Assembly: GCF_017982655.1 (NCBI RefSeq)
Contig: NZ_JABXYX010000080.1
Location: forward strand, 1 to 35,214
Length of the DNA: 35,214 nt
Direction of reading: 5' to 3'
Source of the DNA: Brasilonema sp. CT11
GTDB lineage: Bacteria > Cyanobacteriota > Cyanobacteriia > Cyanobacteriales > Nostocaceae
Of the stretch, positions 9,527 to 17,916 are shown piece after piece. The notes below the pieces were generated by a model. That model did no database searches, was not told the DNA's origin, and was given only the letters and a program-made list of their open reading frames with translations. The position numbers and the translations under genes were made by a program. Positions within the stretch are counted from its first letter, which is position 1, and every line of letters begins with the position of its first letter.

Positions 9527-9604
9527 ATGAGTAATACTTGTTTGCATCAAATGACTTGGCAAAATCTGAAAACTCAACACCGCTTTGATCAGCGACACAC
9601 ATGA
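9527..9604 (+). CDS. 25-aa upstream ORF overlapping the permease start (ATGA)
   Basis: ATG at 9527 opens a 25-codon frame (begins MSNTCLHQMTW) whose TGA at 9602-9604 overlaps the permease ATG at 9601-9603 as ATGA. This geometry is typical of translational coupling, so it may be a leader peptide or simply a coupling ORF. No strong Shine-Dalgarno sequence precedes either start. No known peptide family is recognised, and the ORF could be fortuitous. Confidence 0.35.
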   Translation: MSNTCLHQMTWQNLKTQHRFDQRHT

Positions 9605-10659
9605 ATCAACTGAACAATGGTTTCACTCTTTTTCTTAGTTTGCTAGTTGAGGCGATACCTTTCTTGTTGCTTGGGGTTTTGTTCTCTAGTTTGCTACTGT
9701 TTTTTGTCGATGAGCGCAAACTGGTAGAAAAAATGCCCAAAAATCCGTTTCTGGGTGCATTGGTTGGTAGTCTCGTGGGCTTTTTATTTCCTGTTTGTGA
9801 ATGCGGTAACGTACCAGTAGCACGACGGTTGCTGATGCAAGGAGTCCCCATACCAGTAGCAATTGGCTTTCTGCTAGCAGCACCAACAGTTAATCCCATC
9901 GTAATTTGGGCAACTTGGACAGCATTTCGCGATCAGCCAGAAATCGTGGTATTACGAGTCGTACTTTCTTTATTGATCGCAGTTATCGTCGCCTATATCT
10001 TTAGTTTTCAAAAAAATTTAGATCCTGTGGTACAACCTGCGATCGCTCGTTATCTAAAATTTAATCCACCTGCAAAACCACAACCCAAACGCCGCCCTAA
10101 AAGTCAATTCGTTCAACAGCAGGAGGCAAGTGGATCTACTTTATTACAGTCTGGAACATATTTGCTAGGAGGACAAGCAGGACAAAGTATGCGGATGGAT
10201 GGGGATATTTTGCAAGGAAATATGCCAGCTTCTAAACCCAGTAAACCCTTATCAGATAAACTGCGGTTGTTAGTCGATAATTGTGTGCAAGAATTGCGTG
10301 AATTAGGAGCAGTGTTGGTTATAGGAAGCGCCATTGCTGCTGCTATTCAAGTACTAACCCCCCGTGAATTTATCATCGGTTTGGGGGCTGGTCCAATTAG
10401 CTCCATCACTGCCATGATGATATTAGCTGTAGTGGTGTCAATTTGTTCTACAGTTGATTCATTCTTTGCCCTGTCTTTTGCCTCGACATTTACCAGCGGT
10501 TCTTTGTTGGCTTTTTTGGTATATGGACCAATGATTGACATCAAAGGCGTTGGTTTATTGTTATCAATTTTTAAACCAAGGGCTGTCATTTACTTGTTTA
10601 TTTTAGCAGGACTGTTAACATTTCTATTCACACTCTTCATCAATTTGCACGTCCTTTAA
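9601..10659 (+). CDS. DUF318/ArsP-type permease (UPF0718)
   Basis: A 352-aa integral membrane protein of the predicted-permease family (COG0701, ArsP_1). About eight hydrophobic segments fall into two halves around a hydrophilic, proline/glutamine/lysine-rich loop of about 90 residues (roughly 150-240). The diagnostic PVCECGNVPVARR motif lies at 64-76, and the second-half counterpart SICSTVDSFFALSF lies near 280. Family members export or move small or metalloid solutes; this cyanobacterial branch has no assigned substrate. The gene begins at an ATG overlapping the TGA of a short upstream ORF. It is followed 10 bases later by its usual partner, a TIGR03943-type protein, so the two are almost certainly one operon and one membrane complex. 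Confidence 0.9.
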   Translation: MNQLNNGFTLFLSLLVEAIPFLLLGVLFSSLLLFFVDERKLVEKMPKNPFLGALVGSLVGFLFPVCECGNVPVARRLLMQGVPIPVAIGFLLAAPTVNPIVIWATWTAFRDQPEIVVLRVVLSLLIAVIVAYIFSFQKNLDPVVQPAIARYLKFNPPAKPQPKRRPKSQFVQQQEASGSTLLQSGTYLLGGQAGQSMRMDGDILQGNMPASKPSKPLSDKLRLLVDNCVQELRELGAVLVIGSAIAAAIQVLTPREFIIGLGAGPISSITAMMILAVVVSICSTVDSFFALSFASTFTSGSLLAFLVYGPMIDIKGVGLLLSIFKPRAVIYLFILAGLLTFLFTLFINLHVL

Positions 10660-10669
10660 AAAATGACTA

Positions 10670-11485
10670 ATGACTTCAATACCAAAAAGAAAATCTAAAA
10701 TTCCTTATCAAAAATTACTGCCTTGGGTGGATGTTTTAGCTATTACAACTTGGGGTATTTTAATTCTGAAATACTGGCTAACTAACAAGTTAAACTTGTT
10801 AATTCACCCCGACTACTTTTGGTTAGCAATTCTAGGTGCCATTGGCTTAATAGCTATTGCTCTTCTCAAGGCACTGCAGCTTTTGCAGCGACGTCGTGAA
10901 ATCACCCCAAATCTACAGCACTTGACTTTATTTCCACCAGGTTGGAGCAGTGCTTTAGTCTTAACAGCAGCAATCTTAGGATTATTAATCACACCCCACG
11001 TTTTTGCCAGCCAAACTGCGCTTGAGCGAGGTGTGACAGATTTAGTGGGAGCAACACGCGCTAAACCCCAAACAACACCCGATGAACTCCAAGGAAAACG
11101 CCCCCAACCCCAACCATTTCAGGCTTCCAGCCCTCCAGAAGAGCGAACACTGGTAGGTTGGGTACGTACGCTGAATGTCTACCCAGAACCAGATGCATAT
11201 AATGGACAAAAAGTCAAAGTTCAAGGATTTGTCATCCATCCACCAGATATAGGAAAAGAACATTTGTTCTTAGCACGATTTGTGATTACTTGTTGTGCTG
11301 CAGATGCCTATCCCGTAGGATTACCAGTAAAACTGAAAGAGAGTGCTGATCAGTACCCAGCGGATAGCTGGTTAGAAGTCGAAGGACAAATGGTGACGGA
11401 AAACCTAGCAAATAAACGTCAACTGACCATCGATGCAACTTCCTTGAAGAAAATTCCTCAACCCAAAGATCCATATAGTTACTAG
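10670..11485 (+). CDS. TIGR03943 family putative permease subunit
   Basis: A 271-aa membrane-anchored protein (COG3689/DUF1980). Three hydrophobic segments lie at about 18-38, 48-68 and 88-110. A soluble C-terminal domain carries VKVQGFVIHP, RFVITCCAADAYPVGLPV and WLEVEGQM, an OB-like fold with the conserved Cys-Cys pair. Members are encoded next to DUF318 permeases, as here with a 10-base gap, and are thought to be the second subunit. The in-frame ATG at 10670 is chosen. The ATG at 10663 is in another frame and closes after 11 codons. The substrate is unknown. Comparative genomics of Bacillota has linked this pair to zinc homeostasis, but no Zur site is visible here. Confidence 0.88.
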   Translation: MTSIPKRKSKIPYQKLLPWVDVLAITTWGILILKYWLTNKLNLLIHPDYFWLAILGAIGLIAIALLKALQLLQRRREITPNLQHLTLFPPGWSSALVLTAAILGLLITPHVFASQTALERGVTDLVGATRAKPQTTPDELQGKRPQPQPFQASSPPEERTLVGWVRTLNVYPEPDAYNGQKVKVQGFVIHPPDIGKEHLFLARFVITCCAADAYPVGLPVKLKESADQYPADSWLEVEGQMVTENLANKRQLTIDATSLKKIPQPKDPYSY

Positions 11486-11514
11486 TTATCAGTGAACAGT
11501 TAACAGCGGAGTCA

Positions 11515-11632
11515 GTGAACACTTCGACCCCTTTTAAGCTGAGCGTTCGCCCAAGCCGCGTGCGTTTTACGCTTAGCCGAAGCTTCGACTACGCGAGAGT
11601 GCTAGTCAGGGCAACGCAAGCTCAGTGCATCG
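11515..11632. repeat. interspersed palindromic repeat between operons
   Basis: A GC-rich insert with CTTCGAC, GCGTGCGTTTTACGC and CTTCGACTACGCGAGAGT...AGTCAGGGCAACG motifs. It is bracketed by near-copies of CAGTGAACAGT(T/A)AAC at about 11489 and 11633. Its end, AAGCTCAGTGCATCGCAG, reappears inverted at about 34025-34045. Confidence 0.6.
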
Positions 11633-11683
11633 CAGTGAACAGTAAACAGTTAACAAAAGAAACAGATCCGTATTTTCTGTTGT

Positions 11684-11746
11684 AACTGATAACTGATAAC
11701 TGGTAACTGATAACTGATAACTGATAACTGATAACTGATAACTGAT
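11684..11746. repeat. nine tandem copies of the heptamer AACTGAT
   Basis: Nine 7-bp units, eight AACTGAT and one AACTGGT, end four bases before the ATG at 11751. The array occupies the place of the ribosome binding site and 5' leader of the next gene. Short tandem heptamers are a known class (STRR) in heterocyst-forming cyanobacteria. Confidence 0.92.
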
Positions 11747-11750
11747 AATA

Positions 11751-13256
11751 ATGACCACCAGTAAAATTTTTTTCCAACCTTTAGATCGTATTGCTATAGG
11801 ACTGATACTCATCCTCAGTCTGCTGATTGGGCTATTGATGTTACAGGGTGATGGAGTTAAGCCGAGTGTGCGTCATTTTAGCTGGCAAAATCAACAAATT
11901 GCAGCAGATGACACATCCTTTACCCTCACCTTCAGTCGCCCAATGGACTCAAAAAGCGTAGAGGATAACATCAAAATTGATCCGCCTTTAGCAGGTAAAG
12001 TGAGTTGGGCAGGACGGCGGATGGTTTACACACTGATGACACCTGCGCCTTATGGAACAACGTACAAAGTGCAGTTGCAGGGAGCGATAGATAAATTTTC
12101 CCAAAAAGAAGGGAACAAAAATAGACAGATACAACCTTTTACAGGAAGTTTCCACACACGCGATCGCATTATTCTTTACATCGGGGCAGATCAACAAGAC
12201 AAGGGGCGATTAGTTCTTTACAACCTAAGCCAAGAACGAAAAATGGTACTCACCCCAAAAGACTTGGTTGTCATGGATTTTAAGCCCTTTCCAAATGGAG
12301 AGAAAATTTTATTTTCTGCTCGTAAAGTAGGAAGCCAAGACTTACTCTCAACTGAACTTTACACAGTGACAACAGGTATTTCTGCAAAATCTGAAAAACC
12401 AGCACAAGCACTGGGTAAAGTTGATTTACTTCTGGATAACAAAGAATTTCAAAATCTGAAATTTGACTTATCGCCAGATGGAAAAACTCTTGTTGTCCAA
12501 CGAGGAAAAAAAGATGAACCGGGTGACTTTGGGCTGTGGTTTATGTCCGTAAACAACGAAAGTTCTCAGGAAAAACTAAACCCTAAACGTCTCAAAAGTC
12601 AACCAGGAGGAGACTTTCTGATTACGGCGGATAGTCAAGAGGTAGCGATCGCCCAAGGGCAGGGAATAGGGCTATTACCTCTCCAAGCAGACGCCAGCAA
12701 ACCCCGAGAATTTTTTCCGGAGTTTGGCTTGGTGGAGGCTTTTTCTCCGGATGGGTTGCAAGCAGCAATGGTCAAGTTTAATCCAGATTCCACGCGAGAA
12801 TTGTTTTTACTGAGGAACCAAGGCGTCCAAAAACCAGTGTTACGCACCACAGGTTCAATTCTCAGTTGCCAGTTTGATACTGCTTCACCCACGCTTTACT
12901 GTTTGTTAACACAGCTTTTACAAGGGGAACTCTATCAAGAACAACCATATTTAGTGGCTATTGACCTCAAAAGCATGCAACAAAAACCACTGCTAGTATT
13001 GCCCCCTAACCAACGGAATGTACAGATGAGTTTAGCACCTGATGGTTTGGGGTTGTTAGTTGACCAAGTTGTACCCCAGACAACCCCCACTGACTCATCA
13101 CAAGCGAATATGTTGACAACTGATGAAGGACAGCCAATCTCCACCGCTAGTTTGTGGTTAATGCCCCTGTTGCCTATTTCAGATCCTAGTGCGGCAAACG
13201 AGATCAAGCCACAACAGCTTCCATTGGTGGGATTTCATCCCCGTTGGCTACCGTAA
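11751..13256 (+). CDS. membrane-anchored Ig-like (Big_5) and beta-propeller protein
   Basis: A 501-aa protein with one N-terminal hydrophobic segment (about 14-31), probably a signal anchor placing the rest in the periplasm. Residues about 38-133 fit an SbsA-type Ig-like domain (SFTLTFSRPMDSKSV, DNIKIDPPLAGKVSW, YKVQLQGA). The rest has propeller-like repeats of TolB type (FDLSPDGKTLVV, GGDFLITADSQEVAI, EAFSPDGLQAAMVKF, SLAPDGLGLLVDQV). The function is unknown; proteins of this layout are common in cyanobacteria. The start lies directly behind the heptamer array and has no Shine-Dalgarno sequence. A long repeat starts about 15 bases after the stop. It is in the same direction as the permease operon but 265 bases away, so it is probably transcribed separately. 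Confidence 0.75.
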   Translation: MTTSKIFFQPLDRIAIGLILILSLLIGLLMLQGDGVKPSVRHFSWQNQQIAADDTSFTLTFSRPMDSKSVEDNIKIDPPLAGKVSWAGRRMVYTLMTPAPYGTTYKVQLQGAIDKFSQKEGNKNRQIQPFTGSFHTRDRIILYIGADQQDKGRLVLYNLSQERKMVLTPKDLVVMDFKPFPNGEKILFSARKVGSQDLLSTELYTVTTGISAKSEKPAQALGKVDLLLDNKEFQNLKFDLSPDGKTLVVQRGKKDEPGDFGLWFMSVNNESSQEKLNPKRLKSQPGGDFLITADSQEVAIAQGQGIGLLPLQADASKPREFFPEFGLVEAFSPDGLQAAMVKFNPDSTRELFLLRNQGVQKPVLRTTGSILSCQFDTASPTLYCLLTQLLQGELYQEQPYLVAIDLKSMQQKPLLVLPPNQRNVQMSLAPDGLGLLVDQVVPQTTPTDSSQANMLTTDEGQPISTASLWLMPLLPISDPSAANEIKPQQLPLVGFHPRWLP

Positions 13257-13272
13257 AAACACGCTTAACGCT

Positions 13273-13485
13273 CAACAGGTGAGACCAGCCCCCGTCTTGG
13301 TGAACCAGCACTGCGGGAGGGTAACCCTGGCGCAGGTGACTGGTGAACCCCGTAGGGGCGGTCTCCTGCGGAGCACGTAGCGTCTGGTGCAGGAGATTGG
13401 GGGACTGGCGGAGCGCGTTTGCGCAGCGCCCCCTTAGGGGCTAGCGGAACCGAAGGTTCTCCCCGAAGGGCAACAGGGAATAGGG
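13273..13485. repeat. long dispersed repeat, copy A
   Basis: A GC-rich repeat running from CAACAGGTGAGACCAGCC to CAACAGGGAATAGGGAAC. Its first ~95 bases match the reverse complement of copy B (about 23432-23528) without visible mismatch. A second identical block starts CGTAGCGTCTGGTGCAGGAG. CAACAGG flanks both ends (13273 and 13471). The two copies are inverted and about 10 kb apart. Confidence 0.9.
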
Positions 13486-13547
13486 AACTCTAAAAAACAG
13501 GGACAGTGTTTCTTAAGGCTGTTGCTAAGGTTTCTTACACTAGTTAA

Positions 13548-13645
13548 AGGCTCATATCCCAAAAAGGCGATATGGGTTGAGCTATTCGGGCGCGTTCACC
13601 TATAACAACCGCGAGTCTCCTGGTTGCAGTACTGTCGCGGTTTTC
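13548..13645 (+). ncRNA. candidate structured small RNA (possibly Yfr2/Cyano-2 type)
   Basis: A compact folded unit in a gene-free stretch. A 5' hairpin (GCTC-ATATC pairing with GATAT-GGGTT-GAGC, about 13550-13582) is followed by an unpaired CACCTATAACAACC segment. A strong 3' stem, AACCGCGA (13607-13614) with TCGCGGTT (13635-13642), then runs into TTTT like an intrinsic terminator. A TACACT -10-like box at 13536-13541 would start the RNA near 13548, giving about 98 nt. The arrangement of 5' hairpin, conserved-looking single strand and terminator stem recalls the cyanobacterial Yfr2 family. That assignment is from memory of the general layout, not a search. Confidence 0.5.
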
Positions 13646-13839
13646 AGATACCAGTATCAAAAACGGGAATATTTTTCAACTTCCACTGCTTTTGCAGACA
13701 GCAGCGAGGAAAAGCTACAATTCACTCATGTTTATTAATCTAATTTAGAAGGAGCAAAACTTGCCTTCTATAGTAATTTTTGGTAAGACAGGATTTATAT
13801 ATAATGCTACAGCAGTCTGTGCTTCTTTATTTATAGCTG

Positions 13840-15285
13840 GTGGGTGAAGAGAGAGTGATCAATGAAGCTGACACCCCAAACAATGGGGATTTTGTTCAAC
13901 CCCTAGATAGCAATTCACTGCAACCTGAGCATGTGAGTTGTCCATTTTACTCAGTTAGCAAAAGTGAAAACACTGTAACTGCGAAAGTGCCACTATTGGC
14001 ACCAGCAGAAAACCAGGAGCGTGAAAGCCAGATTATATCAGAAGAAAATGCACCCCAGCAAGACTGGGTTGCAGAACCTGAGGGCGAAAAACAAGAACTC
14101 GTAGACGCTGAGTTCAAGAAATTGCTGGAATTGAATGAAGAATTACGTTCTGCCAACAATGAATTATATGACAAAGTAGAGGAGCTAAAAGGTGCCCTAA
14201 CTGAGTCGGAGATGGCTTTGCAGTGGCAGAAAAAACGCTCAAGTGTTACAGAGTCAATGCTTAACCAACAAGCCCAAGAACTGAGTGCGGGTCAAGAGCA
14301 AGTAAATTCCTTATTTCAACAATTGGAAACTGCTGTACAAACTGTTCAGCGCCAAGAAAGTTTAATTTCAAATTATAAAACTCAGCTCGAAATCAGTCAA
14401 CAACGCCTTGCACAGCTAGAACGAGAATGTGCCTTCATGAAATCTAGCTACAACGATCAGTCTCACCAACTGTTGCAATCAGAAAGTACTTGTCGGGAGC
14501 TACGAACAAGGCTCATGCGACAACAACGTCAGACTCTGCAGTTCAAAGCTGCTCTGGAAAAGTGTCTGGAGACACCTGTTCCTAGCTACGACTGCCTTGA
14601 GAATGACGACACAAGCAGTAGTCAAACAAGACCTTCTAGACACAAGAGCGTTTTGTTTAGCCAAGCACAACCAATTCGACCTTGGTCGGTAGAATCAGAA
14701 CCCTTGACAAACGGTGTAGATAATGGATTAAAGGAAACACCAGCGTCACCCATAAATCAATCGGATAACTCCACACCAAATCCATCATCTACTGGCGATA
14801 TAGATACAGAAGAAACATCTACCCAAACGCAATCAGTTGACACACCAGAACCAGAAATTCAAACAGTTTCATCTTTGGAATTAACAGGTTTAGAAGAGCA
14901 GTTGGATGGCGTTATCCAAATGTTTTTTGTTGCCAATCCTCCTGTATCGACATCTGTTGAGCCTCCTGTTGAAAAAGATGCAAATAACATCCAAGTAGGT
15001 GAAGCAATTTGGGAAACTCCTGTAATACCCCTCAAAGATGAACCAAAAACGACTGAAACATTGACGAATAACGATTCTTCAGAAGAAACTGAGGACTACT
15101 GGATAAAGGTAGGACAATCATCATCATCCCTCGAATTGCAAGAAACTCCTGACTCTTCAGAAGCCTTCACCGATTACACTACTAACGCCCCTTCCCCACT
15201 ACTCTATCCGCAGCGTCCACCCAAAAAGCGAAAGTCTCTAGCATCTGTTGAGTTACCAAATTTTCAACAAAAGAGTCATGAGTGA
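13840..15285 (+). CDS. coiled-coil hypothetical protein (481 aa)
   Basis: A soluble 481-aa protein. It has an acidic N-terminus and a long heptad-patterned coiled coil at about residues 85-245 (LLELNEELRSANNELYDKVEELK, with RQQRQTLQFKAALEKCLE at the end). A low-complexity Ser/Thr/Pro/Glu tail follows, with a basic RPPKKRKSLASVELP stretch near the end. No enzymatic motif is visible, so a structural or scaffolding role is plausible but inferred. The start is uncertain: GTG at 13840 gives the longest frame, while GTG at 13855 is preceded by a GAAGAGAGA purine run that could serve as ribosome binding site. The stop lies inside a perfect 20-bp inverted repeat shared with the converging gene. Confidence 0.65.
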   Translation: MGEERVINEADTPNNGDFVQPLDSNSLQPEHVSCPFYSVSKSENTVTAKVPLLAPAENQERESQIISEENAPQQDWVAEPEGEKQELVDAEFKKLLELNEELRSANNELYDKVEELKGALTESEMALQWQKKRSSVTESMLNQQAQELSAGQEQVNSLFQQLETAVQTVQRQESLISNYKTQLEISQQRLAQLERECAFMKSSYNDQSHQLLQSESTCRELRTRLMRQQRQTLQFKAALEKCLETPVPSYDCLENDDTSSSQTRPSRHKSVLFSQAQPIRPWSVESEPLTNGVDNGLKETPASPINQSDNSTPNPSSTGDIDTEETSTQTQSVDTPEPEIQTVSSLELTGLEEQLDGVIQMFFVANPPVSTSVEPPVEKDANNIQVGEAIWETPVIPLKDEPKTTETLTNNDSSEETEDYWIKVGQSSSSLELQETPDSSEAFTDYTTNAPSPLLYPQRPPKKRKSLASVELPNFQQKSHE

Positions 15286-15319
15286 TTAGTGAGGGCTGGC
15301 TCACTAATCACTCATGACT
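15274..15319. terminator. perfect 20-bp inverted repeat, bidirectional terminator
   Basis: AGTCATGAGTGATTAGTGAG (15274-15293) and its exact reverse complement (15300-15319) are separated by GGCTGG. The stop codons of both convergent genes (TGA 15283-15285 and, on minus, TAG 15320-15318) fall within or at the edge of the arms. It would form a strong hairpin in either transcript. No long T-tract follows on the plus side. Confidence 0.75.
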
Positions 15320-17423
15320 AAATAACTTCTGGCTTCTCAAGTCTGGCTTTCGATGTCACCTGAGGGACTAGATTTTGCGGACGTGCAATGCCTGCTGTGA
15401 GAGAATAGTTAATCGCTAATAGCTGTAACCATAATGCTGGATATCGTTGTTCCAGCATTGGACCAATTCGACGAAGGAAGCCTGGGAACCATCCATTGAG
15501 CAAAGCGCGGACAAGAGCATGGCGACTAAAGTCAAGATAGTTTTTAGTCCATCTCAGTAAATCCTTGGCACCTGCAAGTTCCCAAATCCACAGAAGCAAT
15601 GCTGGGTTATTGCGAGCTGCTTTCAGCGCTAGTCGATTGAACGTCAACCAATCAAATCTATCTTTGATAAAATTATCTGACACTTGTCGGGGTTCATCTG
15701 CCAACAGCCCAAAAAAGTTGTTGAGCATAGAGTTGATTCTCTGCGGTGGTATAAATTTTCCAGTAGGAACCATCATCCCTTTGGAAAACATCCAAGTGAC
15801 GGCAATATTATTTTGAAAGGCGCGAATTTGGTTCAAATGCCGGAAACTCACCAAGTCGTGTTTGAGAGCAGTATCCAAAAGAGTTGTCAGGCGTTCTAAG
15901 TTGCGAACTAAAGAACCAAAGCCAGTGAAAACTAGGGGAGACTGGAGTGATGCTGCATCTCCTATAGCTATTAAGCGGTCAAAAGCAACTGTGCGATCGC
16001 GACTCCCCACACTAAAATGCCCTGGTATATACCCAAATGTCGGCTTTTTCCACACCAGCTTATCCATATCGCAGCGGCGATACTCTGGCAAAATTGTGAA
16101 AAAGTCTTCGTACATCTCCAATAAGGAACCGGGATTTTTTGGATTAACTTCGTGGTAATGAAATAAATAAATCGTCAGTTCTTCATCTGCCCCAGGAAAC
16201 AACTCCCAAATCAACTGTCGTCCTCGCGAAATATCGCCATGACTGTAGAGAACATCCCCGTACTGAGAATCCCATACTCCAGGCTCAAATCCACGCGAAA
16301 CCACTGCTCCTACAGTCGGGCAAACACTGTCAAAAGCACGACCACCATTCAATTGCCATGCAATTGGTGAAGCGGTTCCCATCGCATCTACTAACAATCG
16401 CCCACTCACTTGCTTTGGGGTTTGATTGGTCAAATTATTGACAGTTAGGACAACTTGTGCATCATACACATCTGCCCGGATAAACTCTGTTTCATCCCAG
16501 ATTTCACCGCCTGCTGCTCGTAGCTTTTGCCCACACATATGCAACCATTTTTCGGAATCTAAAGCCACGTTTAGTACTGTGGGCGTATGCAAAACAGGTG
16601 CTTTTAGCTTCTTGGGGTTATTGGCATCAAAGAACTTATTAAATCCATCTTTATACTCCCGCGCAATGATTGATTCCAATTCTGCTGTCGTTACCAAACC
16701 TAGGTTAATCAAACTTTGAATCTCATCACGGGAAATATTCCATTCTCGGTTCATTCGTCCAAAGGGCATCCGTTCGATCAGCAGCACTCGGTAACCCAGT
16801 CTTGCCATGACTGCTGCATGGATAACGCCAAGCGCCCCACCGATGTAGATGAGGTCGTATTGCTCAGGCAAGGGAGAAAAGTCTTCTCCCTGCTCTTGTG
16901 CTTTACTTCTATGGGAGAACACTACCTGACGCGGTTGCTGAGGATTGCGCACACCTTCACGCCATCGTTGCTCCCACCAGTAGACTCGCTTCAGGTCATA
17001 TTCGCCATTGGGCATTTTTTGAAAATATTTGACAGTTAGAGGATAGTATGGAGCAAGTGCCTCAAAAATCGATTGCTCAGATAAATTAATCGTTGGGGGT
17101 TCAGGGTATTCATGGGGAAAGCGGCTTCTTATCCCAGCAGTGAGCCTTTGCAAAATTTGTTGCTCTCTGGGGAAGGGTTTATCTGCCCAACGGAATACTT
17201 TTAAATACGTAGTTCGCTGCACTGACCAGATAAAGACGGAAAGTTCACTAGGTAACTTTTCCGAAATAATTTCCGTGGTAGTTGTAGTATTAGAAACTCT
17301 TAGGCGAAAGCCTTGCGCAGTTAGGACTTTTTCACCAGTTCCCGGTTCAAAATCAGTATGCAACCAGTTACACACAGCGGTTGTATCAGAAGTGGAAATT
17401 TCCAGGTAAAGAATCTCTTGCAT
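15318..17423 (-). CDS. CruA/CruP-type lycopene cyclase-like FAD oxidoreductase
   Basis: A 701-aa flavoprotein. An N-terminal domain of about 185 residues lacks familiar motifs. A Rossmann-type FAD domain follows, starting YDLIYIGGALGVIHA (189-203), with REWNISRDE (226-234), LLVDAMGTASPI (343-354) and the FAD-binding RLIAIGDAASLQSP (about 483-495). The REWNISR and DAMG..SPI motifs are hallmarks of the CruA/CruP lycopene cyclase family, in which CruA cyclises lycopene ends and CruP is a paralogue with a less clear, possibly photoprotective, role. Divergence from those motifs and the long N-terminus mean the exact carotenoid activity cannot be fixed; a general flavin dehydrogenase is the alternative. 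It converges on the coiled-coil gene, and its promoter region is shared with the small gene at 17584. Confidence 0.65.
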   Translation of the reverse strand: MQEILYLEISTSDTTAVCNWLHTDFEPGTGEKVLTAQGFRLRVSNTTTTTEIISEKLPSELSVFIWSVQRTTYLKVFRWADKPFPREQQILQRLTAGIRSRFPHEYPEPPTINLSEQSIFEALAPYYPLTVKYFQKMPNGEYDLKRVYWWEQRWREGVRNPQQPRQVVFSHRSKAQEQGEDFSPLPEQYDLIYIGGALGVIHAAVMARLGYRVLLIERMPFGRMNREWNISRDEIQSLINLGLVTTAELESIIAREYKDGFNKFFDANNPKKLKAPVLHTPTVLNVALDSEKWLHMCGQKLRAAGGEIWDETEFIRADVYDAQVVLTVNNLTNQTPKQVSGRLLVDAMGTASPIAWQLNGGRAFDSVCPTVGAVVSRGFEPGVWDSQYGDVLYSHGDISRGRQLIWELFPGADEELTIYLFHYHEVNPKNPGSLLEMYEDFFTILPEYRRCDMDKLVWKKPTFGYIPGHFSVGSRDRTVAFDRLIAIGDAASLQSPLVFTGFGSLVRNLERLTTLLDTALKHDLVSFRHLNQIRAFQNNIAVTWMFSKGMMVPTGKFIPPQRINSMLNNFFGLLADEPRQVSDNFIKDRFDWLTFNRLALKAARNNPALLLWIWELAGAKDLLRWTKNYLDFSRHALVRALLNGWFPGFLRRIGPMLEQRYPALWLQLLAINYSLTAGIARPQNLVPQVTSKARLEKPEVI

Positions 17424-17455
17424 TTTTTTGTCAAATCTCCGATAAATCTATGTAT

Positions 17456-17510
17456 TGAGACAGATTTCATAAAGGAATAGAGTATAGTAATATCCGCCCT
17501 ATCTGTCTCA
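17456..17510. promoter_or_regulatory. inverted repeat TGAGACAGAT between divergent genes
   Basis: Perfect 10-bp arms, TGAGACAGAT (17456-17465) and ATCTGTCTCA (17501-17510), flank 35 bases with AT-rich TATAGTAATAT sequence. The element lies in the 160-base gap between the divergent CruA-like and 77-aa genes. It may be an operator pair or a hairpin; the role is inferred from position. Confidence 0.4.
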
Positions 17511-17583
17511 TTCCTGTTTAGTAAAGAAATATTAAGACTTTTTCAGATTTCTTGTTCATTCTTTGTTTTTGTAAACACACGCC

Positions 17584-17817
17584 ATGAATTATCCCATTCC
17601 AGACAGCCCACAAGAAATTGTTGCCTTGAGACAAAAACCGATTGATGAAGAAATGGTTGCTGCTGCGATCGCTGGTGTCATCAAAATTGTTCGTGCTCAA
17701 GGTCAATCCTTAGAAGATTTAACTGCCCAAGTGCTAGCCGACGACAGCCTGCTAGATTTACAACAAAGACGCTGGCTTAGCCAAGTCGTTGCTCAAGCTT
17801 GGGAAAATTTCTCGTAA
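17584..17817 (+). CDS. small cyanobacterial hypothetical protein (77 aa)
   Basis: A 77-aa soluble acidic protein beginning MNYPIPDSPQEIVALRQKPI, followed by helices with EEMVAAAIAGVIKIVRAQGQSLEDL and RRWLSQVVAQAWENF. It has no signal or membrane segment. It looks like one of the small conserved cyanobacterial proteins of unknown function, but no family name is recognised. ATG at 17584 is the first in-frame start, and a GCGATCGC site lies inside the gene. It is divergent from the CruA-like gene and converges on cimA across a 190-base gap containing a hairpin. Confidence 0.75.
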   Translation: MNYPIPDSPQEIVALRQKPIDEEMVAAAIAGVIKIVRAQGQSLEDLTAQVLADDSLLDLQQRRWLSQVVAQAWENFS

Positions 17818-17916
17818 CAGAGGTTTGGTGGTTAGTCAGTCGCACTCTTTGCGCGCGAGAAGTGAGTTGTGATCAAACAACTAACAACTAATCATACAGT
17901 CAACTCACAAAGCCAA

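Noticed and set aside
9083-9600. Zur operator before the permease gene
   Set aside because: No TGATAAT-type palindrome found on either strand.
11606-11812. Minus-strand 68-aa frame with SYQLSV repeats
   Set aside because: It is the translation of the heptamer array and overlaps the next gene antisense.
13189-13380. 63-aa frame, and its counterpart frames near 23303-23566
   Set aside because: The shared peptide reflects the two copies of the long DNA repeat; no gene-like start or conservation pattern.
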